Shown: positions 33,262 to 42,568, numbered from the stretch's first letter. The stretch: DNA of 64,000 nt from Saccharothrix deserti (GCF_009769385.1 NZ_VKAB01000045.1:1-64000), one strand, 5' to 3'. Program-made: numbers and translations. Notes: generated by a model from the sequence alone, not told the origin.

Positions 33262-33980
33262 CGTTCTCCGGTTCGGTGGTATTCGACGGCGAGCCAGACG
33301 CAGTCGGTGTCGGCGCGGTACTGGTGCCACGGGTAGCTGAAGCCGCCGTCGGCACGGGTGCGGCAGAACGGCACGGGCGGGGTGTGCCCCGGGCCCATGA
33401 GCTGGTCCTCGTAGAGGGTGGTGTGGTCGTCGGCGCGGAACTTCTGCATCCGGCCGTAGCCGTGGACCTGGCTGTGGATCTCGATGAAGTCGTGCCGGTT
33501 GTGGATCGAGCAGTCGGTGCCCTCCGGCGCGAACCACAGGTTCACCCAGACCTCGAACTCCGCGGGAACACCCACGCGCTCCTCGCCCAGCGCCTCCGCC
33601 GGGTCGAACGTGGTCGTGCCGACGAGCGTGCGAGGGCCGCGGTACAGGCCGGTCTCGCGGGGGAACGCGGGCAGCAGGTCGGCGAAGTGGCACCACTGCG
33701 GTGCACCGGTGATGCCGGAAACGTCGTCGCCGACGCGCAACAGCATCACTCGCTCGGCGTGTTCGACCGTCGCGTCGGCCAGGATGGTGGAGGAGAACGG
33801 GAGCAGCGGTCGCGTCGGCGGCCCGCCGAGCACCGCCGGTGTCCGGGCGAGGTTCACCACGATGGTCCGGCCCACGACCGGCAGGTCCACCGCGTGGTCC
33901 ACCACGACGGCGTCGACCACCCCCTCGGCCAGGTCGACCGGCGTGGTCACGGTCTGCGTGACGTCCGTGCGCGCGGCCAT
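33258..33980 (-). CDS. Cupin protein, aldos-2-ulose dehydratase C-terminal-like
   Basis: 240 aa; ATG at 33978-33980 overlaps the epimerase stop (TGATG), and its own stop overlaps the propeller start by 4 nt. Two cupin barrels are suggested: the first around DAVVVDHAVDLPVVGRTIVV, the second with a metal-site run WVNLWFAPEGTDCSIHNRHD, FIEIHSQVHGYGRMQKFRAD and YPWHQYRADTDCVWLAVEYH (His-rich, zinc-type). In the fungal enzyme, propeller and cupins are one chain of about 900 residues; here they would be two subunits. The overlapping genes argue for a complex at equal ratio. Confidence 0.65.
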   Translation of the reverse strand: MAARTDVTQTVTTPVDLAEGVVDAVVVDHAVDLPVVGRTIVVNLARTPAVLGGPPTRPLLPFSSTILADATVEHAERVMLLRVGDDVSGITGAPQWCHFADLLPAFPRETGLYRGPRTLVGTTTFDPAEALGEERVGVPAEFEVWVNLWFAPEGTDCSIHNRHDFIEIHSQVHGYGRMQKFRADDHTTLYEDQLMGPGHTPPVPFCRTRADGGFSYPWHQYRADTDCVWLAVEYHRTGER

Positions 33981-35149
33981 CACGCGACCAGCGCTTCGGG
34001 CTCGACGCGCCAGCCGGGCACGAACGGCATGACGGCGGGGCCGACGCCGAAGTGGTGGGCCAACGCGCCGACCACGCGTTCGGTGGCGTTGCCGTCGCCG
34101 TAGGGATTGGCCGTGGACGCCATCAGCTCGTACTGCGTGGGATCGTCCAGCAGTCCGGTGACGTGCCGCACGATTTGGTCGCGGGAACGGCCGACGAGTC
34201 GGGCGATCCCGGCCGCCACGGCCTCTGGTCGCTCGGTGACGTCGCGCAGCACGAGGGTCGGCTTGCCCAGCGCGGGCCCTTCCTCCTCGGCGCCGCTGCT
34301 GTCGGACAGGATGATGTCGCTGCGCCACATGAGCCGGCAGAACGCCAGGTAGGGCAACGGGTCCACGACGGTGATGTTGGGCACGTCGCTGATCAGCGGC
34401 AGCAGCCCTTGGCGCACGATCGGGTTGCGGTGCAGGGGCACCACGATCCGCACGTCCGGCCGTGCCGCTATGTCCCGCAGCGCCTGCCCGATCTGCGGCA
34501 GCATGCGCCACGACTCCCGGCGGTGCGCCGACGCCAGGATCACCCGGCGCGGGTCGCGTTCCAGGTCGGCCAGGACGGGATCGTGCGGTTCCGGCGCCTG
34601 CTCGCCCGCCCAGCGCAACGCGTCGATGACGGTGTTGCCGGTGACCACGACGGAGGACTCGCGCACGCCCTCGCGGATGAGGTTGGCGCTGTTGCCCGGC
34701 GTCGGCGCCAGGTGCAGTGCGGTGATCTGGGCGACCAGCCTGCGGTTGGCCTCCTCGGGGAACGGCGAGTGCAGGTCGCCGCTGCGCAACCCGGCCTCGA
34801 TGTGCACGACCGGCACCCGGTGGTGGAACCCGGCGAGCGCGCCGGCCAGGGTGGTCGCCGTGTCGCCGTGCACCATGACCGCGTCGATCCGCTTGTTCGT
34901 CAGGTAGGTGGACAGGCCGTCGAGCGCGCGGTGCGTCACCTGGGACAGCGTCTGCTTCGGAGCCATGACCCCGAGGTCGACATCCGGTCGGATGCCGAAC
35001 GCGTCCAGGGTCTCGTCGAGCATCTCGCGGTGCTGGCCGGTGGAAACCACGACCGGGTCGAAGCGCGGGTCGTCCTGCAACGCGCGGATGACCGGAGCAC
35101 ACTTGATGGCCTCGGGACGAGTGCCGAGGATTACGGCTACTGACCGCAT
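33980..35149 (-). CDS. wecB: UDP-N-acetylglucosamine 2-epimerase (non-hydrolysing)
   Basis: 389 aa; ATG at 35149 with AAAGGGAC upstream. It interconverts UDP-GlcNAc and UDP-ManNAc in the cytosol. Seen: ILGTRPEAIKCAPVIRAL, the residues corresponding to the catalytic set in WecB (Asp in MVHGDTATTLAG, Glu in VVHIEAGLRSGD, Glu in PFPEEANRR, His in ASAHRRES), and the C-terminal UDP-binding LSDSSGAEEEGPALGKPTLV. In most WecB proteins this last motif is DSGGIQEE; here it is DSSGAEEE, a mild variant. First gene of the operon with the cupin, propeller and acyltransferase, so the operon substrate may be a nucleotide-sugar derivative. Confidence 0.9.
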   Translation of the reverse strand: MRSVAVILGTRPEAIKCAPVIRALQDDPRFDPVVVSTGQHREMLDETLDAFGIRPDVDLGVMAPKQTLSQVTHRALDGLSTYLTNKRIDAVMVHGDTATTLAGALAGFHHRVPVVHIEAGLRSGDLHSPFPEEANRRLVAQITALHLAPTPGNSANLIREGVRESSVVVTGNTVIDALRWAGEQAPEPHDPVLADLERDPRRVILASAHRRESWRMLPQIGQALRDIAARPDVRIVVPLHRNPIVRQGLLPLISDVPNITVVDPLPYLAFCRLMWRSDIILSDSSGAEEEGPALGKPTLVLRDVTERPEAVAAGIARLVGRSRDQIVRHVTGLLDDPTQYELMASTANPYGDGNATERVVGALAHHFGVGPAVMPFVPGWRVEPEALVA

Positions 35150-35458
35150 GGCGTCCCTTTCGATGTCTCGTGCGTGGGCATTCGATGTCGAGTGCGCTGA
35201 TATTCGTTCGCGACCTTGGAATGACCTGGTTCCGATGCGCGGGAATCGAATCGGTGATGACCCGATAGTAGGGTGGCGGTGAGTCGTCGGGAATGGATGT
35301 ACGACTGAAAAGTCTCGCCGGTTGCGCACATCGGCGGCATTTGCCCGGTGCCCGTCCCGGCGGAAAAACCCCGGCGGAAACAAATTTCCCCTTGGGTATC
35401 ACTGACAGGGTCAGGCTCACGCCCCCACGCGGACCGTTTGTGCGGGACACTGACGGGT
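35150..35458. promoter_or_regulatory. Divergent promoter region between wecB and the XRE regulator
   Basis: 309 bases without a gene. It contains a direct repeat CGGCGGAAA (about 35358 and 35373) before an AT-rich CAAATTTCCCC. It likely holds both promoters and the regulator's operator. Confidence 0.4.
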
Positions 35459-36343
35459 ATGGACACCGAATTGGGCGACTTCCTGCGCACCCGTCGCGCT
35501 CGGCTGCTGCCCGAAGAGGTCGGTCTGGCCTCCTACGGCAGCAGGCGGGTGCCCGGCCTGCGCCGCGAGGAGTTGGCGCAGTTGGCCGGCGTGAGCGTGA
35601 CCTACTACACCCGCCTTGAGCAGGGGCAGAGCCAGAACGCCTCGGACGACGTGCTCGACGCCATCGCACGGGCGCTGCGGCTGGACGACGACGAGACCGC
35701 CCACCTGCGCGACGTGGCCAGGCCCACCCGGCGCAGGCGTCGCGCGCAGGCGCGCGCCGAGTCGGCACGTACCGGGTTGACGCAGCTCGTCGCCGCGATG
35801 GACGGCGTGGGCGCGGTGGCCATGGACCGTCGCAGCGACGTGCTCGCCTGGAACGCGCTCGGGCACCAGCTCCTGGCCGGGCACTACGCGGTGGACAGCC
35901 CCCGCTCGGCGGCCGAACGGCCCAATCTGACCAGGATGCTGTTCCTGGACCCGCACACCCGTGAGCTGTACCCGAATTGGGGCGACGAGGCCAAGCGTTC
36001 GGTCGCGTCATTGCGGCTGGTCGCCGGACGTCATCCGGACGATCACCACCTGGCCGAGTTGATCGGCGAGTTGTGCATCAAGAGCAAGGAGTTCGCCGCG
36101 CTCTGGTCACGTCATCCGGTGCTCAACTGCACGTTCGGCGTGAAGTACTTCGCACACCCGCAGGTCGGCCACCTCGAATTGCAGTTCGAGGTTGTGCAAC
36201 TGCCCGACGATTCCGCGCACCGCATTCTCATGTACAGCGCCGAGCCGGGCACGTCGGCCGAGGCGGCACTGCGCCTGCTCGGCCGCGGCGTGGCGACGGT
36301 GCCCATCCCCGAGATGGTGCAGCGCTCCCACCGCGACCACTGA
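35459..36343 (+). CDS. XRE-family regulator with MmyB-like ligand domain
   Basis: 294 aa; ATG at 35459, with no good Shine-Dalgarno, so it may be leaderless. The helix-turn-helix is at about 10-75 (VPGLRREELAQLAGVSVTYY then TRLEQGQ). The MmyB-like PAS-type domain is at about 105-285 (VGAVAMDRRSDVLAWNALGH, PNLTRMLFLDPHTRELYPNW, HPQVGHLELQFEVVQLPDDS). Members bind small hydrophobic ligands and control adjacent oxidoreductases, SDRs and exporters. Divergent from the wecB operon and beside the oxidase/SDR/MFS genes, it is the natural local regulator. Confidence 0.9.
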   Translation: MDTELGDFLRTRRARLLPEEVGLASYGSRRVPGLRREELAQLAGVSVTYYTRLEQGQSQNASDDVLDAIARALRLDDDETAHLRDVARPTRRRRRAQARAESARTGLTQLVAAMDGVGAVAMDRRSDVLAWNALGHQLLAGHYAVDSPRSAAERPNLTRMLFLDPHTRELYPNWGDEAKRSVASLRLVAGRHPDDHHLAELIGELCIKSKEFAALWSRHPVLNCTFGVKYFAHPQVGHLELQFEVVQLPDDSAHRILMYSAEPGTSAEAALRLLGRGVATVPIPEMVQRSHRDH

Positions 36344-36406
36344 CCGACCGCGCCGGCCGGGACGACCGGTCACGCTGTGTTCGGGCCGCGCCTCGACTCC
36401 CCGGCA

Positions 36407-36467
36407 ACCCGACGCGACGACCCGGTGGCCTCCGGAAAACGGTGGCCACCGGGTCGTCGCGTCGGGT
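36407..36467. terminator. Perfect 24-bp bidirectional terminator hairpin
   Basis: 36407-36430 and 36444-36467 are exact reverse complements (24 bp, no mismatch) with a 13-nt loop TCCGGAAAACGGT. It lies 63 nt after the XRE gene and 2 nt after the convergent HTH gene stop, so it serves both. Confidence 0.85.
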
Positions 36468-36469
36468 CG

Positions 36470-37147
36470 TCACGCACGCTCGGCGAGTTGGCGGCGATCG
36501 AGGTGGGCGGCCAGGAGTGCCCAGCTCCCGGCGCACTCGGCGGCCAGCCCCGCCATGAGGTCGGCGCAGTGCGGGGGCAGGGTGTCCGCCAGTCGCTGCC
36601 AGTCCTCGACCGCGGCGTGGGCGTCCAGCAGCCGTAGGAACTGCCTGCCCATCTGCCCGCCGCGCAGGGACGGGTCGTTGCGGAGCACGGCGAGCACCGC
36701 GCGTGCGCCCTGGGTGTGCGCCGGCCGGGTCACCCGGGTGGGCGGTCGGCCCGTTCTACTCCTGGCGGGCACCAGGTTCTCCCCCCGCCGCCGCCGGGCC
36801 CGGACGTCACGGGCGGTGCTGACCGAGATGCCCGCGGCCTCGGCCACCGCGCGCAGCGTCGCGGTCGGGTTCCGGGTGAGGTAACGTCCGGCCGCCTCAC
36901 GGCCGTCCGCGCAGCTCACCGGGCGCACCCGGCCGTCACGGCCGACCCTGGCCGCCGCGGGCGTGCCGGAGCGGGACCGGATCGCGGCGACCGTGCCGGA
37001 GGCGAGGCCGGTGGTCGCGGCCACCCCGCGGTCCGACGACTGCGGGCGTGACCTGAGGATCCGCTCGGCCGTCGCGACCCGGTCGGCGAAGGCGGGTGCC
37101 TGCTCCCGCTCGGGGAGCAGCCCGATTGTGTCCGTTGTGCTGTCCAT
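36470..37147 (-). CDS. ParB/StrR-like helix-turn-helix regulator lacking the ParB domain
   Basis: 225 aa; ATG at 37147, 20 nt after the oxidase stop. Two HTH-like stretches are visible: ADRVATAERILRSRPQSSDR then GVAATTGLASGTVAAIRSRS, and ATLRAVAEAAGISVSTARDV. The pattern resembles the C-terminal half of StrR-type pathway activators (ParB-nuclease-like domain plus HTH), but the N-terminal ParB-like domain is absent, so this is a shortened variant. The C-terminal third is helical (FLRLLDAHAAVEDWQRLADT). It is co-transcribed with the oxidase and could regulate the local cluster. Confidence 0.65.
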   Translation of the reverse strand: MDSTTDTIGLLPEREQAPAFADRVATAERILRSRPQSSDRGVAATTGLASGTVAAIRSRSGTPAAARVGRDGRVRPVSCADGREAAGRYLTRNPTATLRAVAEAAGISVSTARDVRARRRRGENLVPARSRTGRPPTRVTRPAHTQGARAVLAVLRNDPSLRGGQMGRQFLRLLDAHAAVEDWQRLADTLPPHCADLMAGLAAECAGSWALLAAHLDRRQLAERA

Positions 37148-37167
37148 CGTGTGTCCCCCAGCCGCTT

Positions 37168-38826
37168 TCACGCCGACTTGACGGACATCGAGTGCCGGAA
37201 GTAGTCCGTGGGGTCGTAGCGGCGCTTGACCTCGCGCAGCCGCGGGTAGTTGCCCTTGAAGTACAGGTGCTGCCACGACACGCCGGACCGGTTCTGCGTG
37301 GGATCGGCCATGTCGTTGTCCGGGTAGTTGATGTAACAGCCGTCCGCCCGGGTGTCCGGCACCGGGACGCCGCCGGTCTCGGCGAAGAAGTCCGAGTACA
37401 GCCCGCGCAACCAGGTCAGGTAGAACTCGTCCTCCTCGGGGCGTTCCCAGAACGTCTGGAAGCACATCTTGAACGTCGAGGAGCGTTGGGCGTTGGCGGT
37501 GGCGTGCTCGGGCACCGCGTTGACCCGGCCGCCCGAGGAGAACAGCACCAGCATGGTGTCCGGGTTGGTGAAGTCCGGGCGGGTCATGTAGTCGAACAGA
37601 GTGGCGATCTGCTCCGGGGAGAACTCGCCGAGCATGTACGCCGACTTGTGCGCGCCGCGGGACGTGGGGTTGGTGATCGTCGGGTTGTTGGTGCCCACCA
37701 GCCGGGTCGCCTGCAACCAGGGCAGCTCGCGCGGCACGTCATAGCCGGGCATGGGGCCGATCTCGCCGATCGACCGGCTCGCCGAGCGCGGTGTGACGCC
37801 GACACCGTCGGTGATCGCGGCCAGGTAGTCGGCCAGCAGCCGCCGCGCGTTCGGCACGGTCGCGTCGACCTGGGTGAACATGCCGAGCCCACCGTGCGCC
37901 TTGGCGCTGACGTTGAACAGGCTGCTCAGGCTGACGAACGGGGAGTCCGGCGCGGAGTTGGCCAGGTGCCACGAGGTGAAGTTGCCGACCAGCTTGGCGA
38001 ACGACGTCCGGTCCATCTCGTCCCACGCGAACTCGATGGCGCTGACCAGCACCTTCGACGGGGGTGACAGGAGCTGGTCGGACGGGTTCGTGCCGCGGGC
38101 GTCGGGGGAGCGGAACCAGTACCGGGTGATCAGGCCGAAGCTGCCGCCGCCGCCACCGGTGTGCGCCCACCACAGGTCGCGGTTCGGGTCGTCGGGTTCG
38201 CGGCTGGCGATGACGCGGCGGACCTTGCGGTCGCGGTCGACCACGACGACCTCGACCGCGTACAGGTGGTCGACGGTGAGCCCGTGCGCGCGGGACAGCA
38301 GGCCGTAGCCGCCGCCGGAGATGTGGCCGGCGACGCCGACGCTGTAGCAGATGCCGCCGGGGATGGTGACGTTCCAGCCCTTGAACAGCGCCTCGTAGAC
38401 GTTCATCAGTCGGGCGCCCGCCTCCACCACGAAGGCGTGCCGGGTCGGGTCGTAGCCGACCCCGGTCATCGGCGAGACGTCGAGGATCACCTCGGTCTCG
38501 GGGTGGCAGACGAAGTCCGCGAAGCAGTGCCCGCCGCCGCGCAGGGAGACCCGCTTGCCGCGGGCCACGGCGTCGCGCACGGCGCGCTCGGCGTCCGCCG
38601 GAGAGGTGATCAGCCGCACGTAGTCCGGCCGGGCGGTGTAACGCTGGTTGTTGCCGGTCATCAGCTCCGGGTAACGGGGGTCGTCCGGCCCGATGGCCGT
38701 ACCCGCCGGGCGGCCGTCGACCGCCGGCGTCGCGTTGGCGGCCCCCGGCACTGTCGCGGCCGCTCCGGCCCCGAGTGCGGCGGCCGCCCCGAGTAAGACG
38801 GAGCGACGAGAAGTATTCGTTTTCAT
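37168..38826 (-). CDS. Tat-exported FAD-linked oxidase (berberine-bridge type)
   Basis: 552 aa. A twin-arginine signal (TSRRSVLLGAAAALGAGAA) predicts export after folding. The FAD domain shows SLRGGGHCFADF with His100 and TIPGGICYSVGVAGHISGGG with Cys160. A His-Cys pair 60 residues apart is the mark of bicovalent flavin attachment. The C-terminal YDPTDYFRHSMSV matches the family's 'YDPxxxFxxxQS' end. Members oxidise sugars, alkaloids or polyketides with O2. Together with the nearby split dehydratase a carbohydrate substrate is attractive but unproven. It heads a unit with the HTH regulator. Confidence 0.88.
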   Translation of the reverse strand: MKTNTSRRSVLLGAAAALGAGAAATVPGAANATPAVDGRPAGTAIGPDDPRYPELMTGNNQRYTARPDYVRLITSPADAERAVRDAVARGKRVSLRGGGHCFADFVCHPETEVILDVSPMTGVGYDPTRHAFVVEAGARLMNVYEALFKGWNVTIPGGICYSVGVAGHISGGGYGLLSRAHGLTVDHLYAVEVVVVDRDRKVRRVIASREPDDPNRDLWWAHTGGGGGSFGLITRYWFRSPDARGTNPSDQLLSPPSKVLVSAIEFAWDEMDRTSFAKLVGNFTSWHLANSAPDSPFVSLSSLFNVSAKAHGGLGMFTQVDATVPNARRLLADYLAAITDGVGVTPRSASRSIGEIGPMPGYDVPRELPWLQATRLVGTNNPTITNPTSRGAHKSAYMLGEFSPEQIATLFDYMTRPDFTNPDTMLVLFSSGGRVNAVPEHATANAQRSSTFKMCFQTFWERPEEDEFYLTWLRGLYSDFFAETGGVPVPDTRADGCYINYPDNDMADPTQNRSGVSWQHLYFKGNYPRLREVKRRYDPTDYFRHSMSVKSA

Positions 38827-38939
38827 GGACGTGGCCCACCATTCATGGCAGTAGGGACGGCAAAGGTGTCACGAAGAGAAGTTGTGTCGATATGCGCTGA
38901 AACATCATCCGGGTGTCCGCGCGCAAGAATTTCCACGAT

Positions 38940-40130
38940 TTATGCAGGTAGCCGCTGAGCGGACCCGGTCAACACGACCGGGCGGACCGATCCGCGACGG
39001 CCGAACGCCACGGAAATGACGGCGGCTGCCAATCCCGACGCGGCAAGTGCCGATCCGACCCAATTCGGCGCGGTATAGCCGAGCCCGGCGTCGATGGTCA
39101 GGCCGCCCAACCAGGCGCCCAGCGCGTTGCCGAGGTTGAACGCGGCGATGTTGGCCGCCGACGCGAGCGCGGGCGCGCCCACGGCAGTCCGCATCACCCG
39201 CATCTGGAGGGCGGGCACGGTGGCGAACCCGGCGGTGCCCAGCAGCAGCACTGTCACCGCGGCCGGCAGCTGTGCCGTCGCGGTCAACGTGAACAGCCCC
39301 AGGACCACCGAAAGCAGGCCGAGGGCCACGCACGTGGTGCGCATCAGCGAGCGGTCGGCCGCCTTGCCGCCCAGGAACGTGCCGATGCAGGTCCCGACGC
39401 CGAACAGCACCAGCAGCCAGCTCACCGCGCCAGGGGTGAAACCGGCGACCTCCGTCATCATCGGCGCGAGGTAGGTGAGGGACGCGAACACGCCCGCGAA
39501 CCCCAGCGTCGTGGTCAGCAGCGACAGCCACACCAGCGGTCGGGCGAACACGGCCAGCTCGCCGCGCAGCGCGCCCACCGGCCGCGGTTGTCGCGGCACC
39601 AGCGTGGCCAGAGCGACCAGGCCGACCACGCCCAGCGCGGTGACCACCCAGAACGTGGCCCGCCAGCCGTACTCCTGGCCGATGAACGTGCCCATCGGCA
39701 CGCCGAGGACGTTGGCCACGGTCAGGCCGGTGAACATCAGCGCGATCGCGCCCGCCTGCCGGTCCGGTGCGACCAGCGCGGTGGCCACCACCGAGCCGAT
39801 GCCGAAGAACGCGCCGTGGCACAGCGCGGCCACCGCCCGTCCCACCATCAGCAGGGCGTAGTCGTCGGCCACCGCGCACAGCACGTTGCCGAGCACGAAG
39901 ACCGCCATGAGCGCGAGGAGCACCGTCTTGCGCGGCAGCCGGGAGCCCGCCGCCGTCATCAACGGCGCGCCGATCACCACGCTCAGCGCGTAGCCGGTCA
40001 CCAGCATCCCGGCGGCCGGGATGGACACCCCGAGATCAGTCGCGACGTCGGGCAGCAAGCCCACGATCACGAACTCGGTGGTCCCGATGCCGAACGCGCC
40101 GATGGCCAACGCCACAAGGGCAGCGGACAT
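38940..40130 (-). CDS. MFS efflux transporter (DHA1, AraJ/YdhP-like)
   Basis: 396 aa, twelve membrane segments. ATG at 40130 with GGGGA upstream. N-terminal ALAIGAFGIGTTEFVIVGLL is the classic DHA1 opening, followed by GRAVAALCHGAFFGIGSVVA and ALMFTGLTVANVLGVPMGTF (motif C region). Usually exports drugs, sugars or pathway products. It lies 37 nt behind the SDR gene in the same direction, so both form an operon. Confidence 0.9.
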   Translation of the reverse strand: MSAALVALAIGAFGIGTTEFVIVGLLPDVATDLGVSIPAAGMLVTGYALSVVIGAPLMTAAGSRLPRKTVLLALMAVFVLGNVLCAVADDYALLMVGRAVAALCHGAFFGIGSVVATALVAPDRQAGAIALMFTGLTVANVLGVPMGTFIGQEYGWRATFWVVTALGVVGLVALATLVPRQPRPVGALRGELAVFARPLVWLSLLTTTLGFAGVFASLTYLAPMMTEVAGFTPGAVSWLLVLFGVGTCIGTFLGGKAADRSLMRTTCVALGLLSVVLGLFTLTATAQLPAAVTVLLLGTAGFATVPALQMRVMRTAVGAPALASAANIAAFNLGNALGAWLGGLTIDAGLGYTAPNWVGSALAASGLAAAVISVAFGRRGSVRPVVLTGSAQRLPA

Positions 40131-40167
40131 GGAATATCCCCCAGTTTCAGTCGCGGGCGGCCGAAGG

Positions 40168-40929
40168 TCAGAGCTGGCGCAGCGCGCCGCCGTCAATGGC
40201 CCACTCGGCCCCGGTGACCTGCGCGGCCGACGGGGACAGCAGGTAGGCGATGACCCCGGCGACCTCGTCAGCGGTGCCGAGCCGCCCGGTCGGCAGGCCG
40301 CGGACATCGCGCACGAAGTGCTCGACGGCGGCCTCCACCGGCAGGTCGAACCGCTCGGCCAGCTTCTCCGCGAAGCCGCCGGGCCGGTCCCACAGCCAGG
40401 TCCTGGTGGGACCGGGCGAGACCACGTTGGACCGCACGCCACGCGGCGCGAACTCGGCGGACAGCGATTTCGACACCGACAGCACCGCGGTCTTGGCGGC
40501 CGCGTAGTCCACCAACGGGTAATCCGGGAACCGCGCCGCCTCGCTGGCCACGTGCACGATCGCACCGCCGGTCCGCAGCAACGCGGGTAGCGCGGCCCGG
40601 CTGAACCGGACCACGGAGTGCAGGTTCAGGTCGAACGACGACAGCCAGTCCTCGTCGGTCACCGCCAGGAAGCCGGTCCTCGGCTCCACCCCGCCCGCGT
40701 TGTTGACCAGGCCGTCCAGCCTGCCGTGGCGGTGCAGCACCTCGTCGACGACCAGGCCGGCCGCCCCGATGTCGGTGACGTCGGCGGCGATGTCGGCCGT
40801 GCGCTGCGGCTTGCGGGCCACGCCCACCGCCGTCGCACCTTCGTCTTCAAGTACCCGGACGACGGCCGCGCCAATCCCGACCGAGGCCCCTGTGACGAGG
40901 AATACCTTTCCAGAAAGGTGCAGATCCAT
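40168..40929 (-). CDS. Short-chain dehydrogenase/reductase
   Basis: 253 aa; ATG at 40929 with GGAGG 9 nt upstream. Classical SDR: cofactor loop VTGASVGIGAAVVRVLE, NNAGG, catalytic Ser (IVHVASEAARF), YAAAK at DYAAAKTAVLSVSKSLSAEF, and the closing PGPTRTWLW then GAEWAIDGGAL. A basic residue pattern (VARKPQRT) after strand 2 suggests NADPH. It probably oxidises or reduces a hydroxyl on the same compound the flavin oxidase and dehydratase act on (inference from clustering). Confidence 0.9.
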   Translation of the reverse strand: MDLHLSGKVFLVTGASVGIGAAVVRVLEDEGATAVGVARKPQRTADIAADVTDIGAAGLVVDEVLHRHGRLDGLVNNAGGVEPRTGFLAVTDEDWLSSFDLNLHSVVRFSRAALPALLRTGGAIVHVASEAARFPDYPLVDYAAAKTAVLSVSKSLSAEFAPRGVRSNVVSPGPTRTWLWDRPGGFAEKLAERFDLPVEAAVEHFVRDVRGLPTGRLGTADEVAGVIAYLLSPSAAQVTGAEWAIDGGALRQL

Positions 40930-41104
40930 TTTCGTGATCCTCCGATTCGGTGCTGACGGCATTCATCGTTACCGAGCGCCGGCCGTTTTGCCTGTCCCTG
41001 TCGGTGCTACGCAATCCAGTGGTCGGCTCACCAGGGTGCTGGTTGATCTCCGGGCGCCCGGACATTGTGGGGACACGCAGTTCATTCACGCGAAAGGATC
41101 CGCG

Positions 41105-42568
41105 ATGACAATGGCGGAGAACGTCGACAGTGCCACGACGGCAGCGGCCGTGCCAACGCTCGAACCCACGCCTCGGATGACGCCGCGCCAGCGACTGATC
41201 CTGATCCTGCTGCTGACCGCGAGTTTCACGCTGGCGGTGGATTTCTCCATCCTCAACGTGGCGCTGCCGGTGATCGGCGCCGAGGTCGGGTTCTCACTGG
41301 AGAACCTGCAGTGGATCGCCACGTCGTTCGCGTTGTGCGCGGCGGGCTTCACCCTGCTGTTCGGCCGGGTGGCGGATCTGTTCGGCAGGCGCAGGCTGTT
41401 CCTGGCCGGCATGGCGCTGCTCGGGGTGGCATCCCTGGTCGGTGGCCTGGCCCAGGACCCGGCGCTGCTGCTGATCGCCCGGGTCGCGCAGGGCCTGGCC
41501 ACCGCGGCGATCACGCCCGCCGCGTTGTCGCTGCTCACCACGTCGTTCCCGGAAGGCGGTCTGAGGGCCCGGGCGCTCGGCCTCAACGGCGCGCTGATGG
41601 CGGCCGGGTTCACCACCGGCGCGATCCTCGGCGGCCTGCTGACCGACCTGTTGAGCTGGCGGTGGGCGTTCCTGATCAACGTGCCGGTCGCGGTGGCCGT
41701 GCTCGTGATCGCGCCGATGGTGATCGCGGAGAGCCGTCCCGAGCGTCGGGTCCGGTTGGACCTGCCGGGCGCGGTGACCGTGACGCTCGGCCTGCTCGCC
41801 ATCGTGTTCGGGCTGAGCAGCGCGGGTGAGAACTCCTGGTCCAGCCCGCTCACGCTGGGCTCGCTGGCGTTGGGTGCCGTGTTGCTCGCGGTGTTCTGGC
41901 AGGTGGAGAAGAGGGTCGCCGATCCCCTGGTGCCGGTGTGGATCCTGCGTCGCGGCAACGTGGCCTGGGGCAACTTCGCGGGCCTGCTGGCGTTCATCAC
42001 CGAGACGTCGCTGGTGTTCCTGCTGACCCTGTACCTGCAGAAGGTGCTCGGGTTCACGCCGCTGGCGGCCGGCCTGTCGTTCGCCGTGCTCGGCATCGGC
42101 ACCGTGATCGGCGGCGTCACCGCGCCCAAGCTCATCGGCAGGCTCGGCCCGAAGCGGGCCATCGTGACCGGCTTCGCCGTCCAGGCCGCGGCGACGTTGC
42201 CGCTGGTGCTGCTCGGCCCGTCGTCGGCCTGGATGCCGCTGCTGCTGATCGCCACCTTCGCGGGCGGCGTGGCCAACCTGATCGCGATCGTCGGCTTCAT
42301 GGTGACCGCGACGTCCGGCCTGCCCGACGCGGAACAGGGACTGGCCACCGGCCTGGCCACGATGAGCCAGCAGATCGGCATCACCATGGGCATCCCGATC
42401 ATGAGCGCCATCGCCGCGGCACAGGTCCACGCCCTCGGCGGGGAGACACCGTCCACCGTGCTGACCGGCGTCACGACCGCGATCTGGGTCAACGCCGGGC
42501 TGTGCGTCGTCGCCGGTGTCCTCGTCGCGCTGTTCCTGAAGACCCGGTCGGCCGAGCGGGTGTCGTGA
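41105..42568 (+). CDS. MFS multidrug exporter (DHA2, EmrB/QacA-like)
   Basis: 487 aa from ATG 41105 (AAAGGA upstream), 14 membrane segments. Motifs: ASFTLAVDFSILNVALPVIG (motif D1), LFGRVADLFGRRRLFLAGMA (motif A), LIARVAQGLATAAITPAALS (motif B) and LNGALMAAGFTTGAILGGLL (motif C). DHA2 pumps often give self-resistance in biosynthetic clusters. It faces the SDR-MFS operon across 175 bases and is the first gene of a four-gene operon with GTGA overlaps. Confidence 0.92.
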   Translation: MTMAENVDSATTAAAVPTLEPTPRMTPRQRLILILLLTASFTLAVDFSILNVALPVIGAEVGFSLENLQWIATSFALCAAGFTLLFGRVADLFGRRRLFLAGMALLGVASLVGGLAQDPALLLIARVAQGLATAAITPAALSLLTTSFPEGGLRARALGLNGALMAAGFTTGAILGGLLTDLLSWRWAFLINVPVAVAVLVIAPMVIAESRPERRVRLDLPGAVTVTLGLLAIVFGLSSAGENSWSSPLTLGSLALGAVLLAVFWQVEKRVADPLVPVWILRRGNVAWGNFAGLLAFITETSLVFLLTLYLQKVLGFTPLAAGLSFAVLGIGTVIGGVTAPKLIGRLGPKRAIVTGFAVQAAATLPLVLLGPSSAWMPLLLIATFAGGVANLIAIVGFMVTATSGLPDAEQGLATGLATMSQQIGITMGIPIMSAIAAAQVHALGGETPSTVLTGVTTAIWVNAGLCVVAGVLVALFLKTRSAERVS

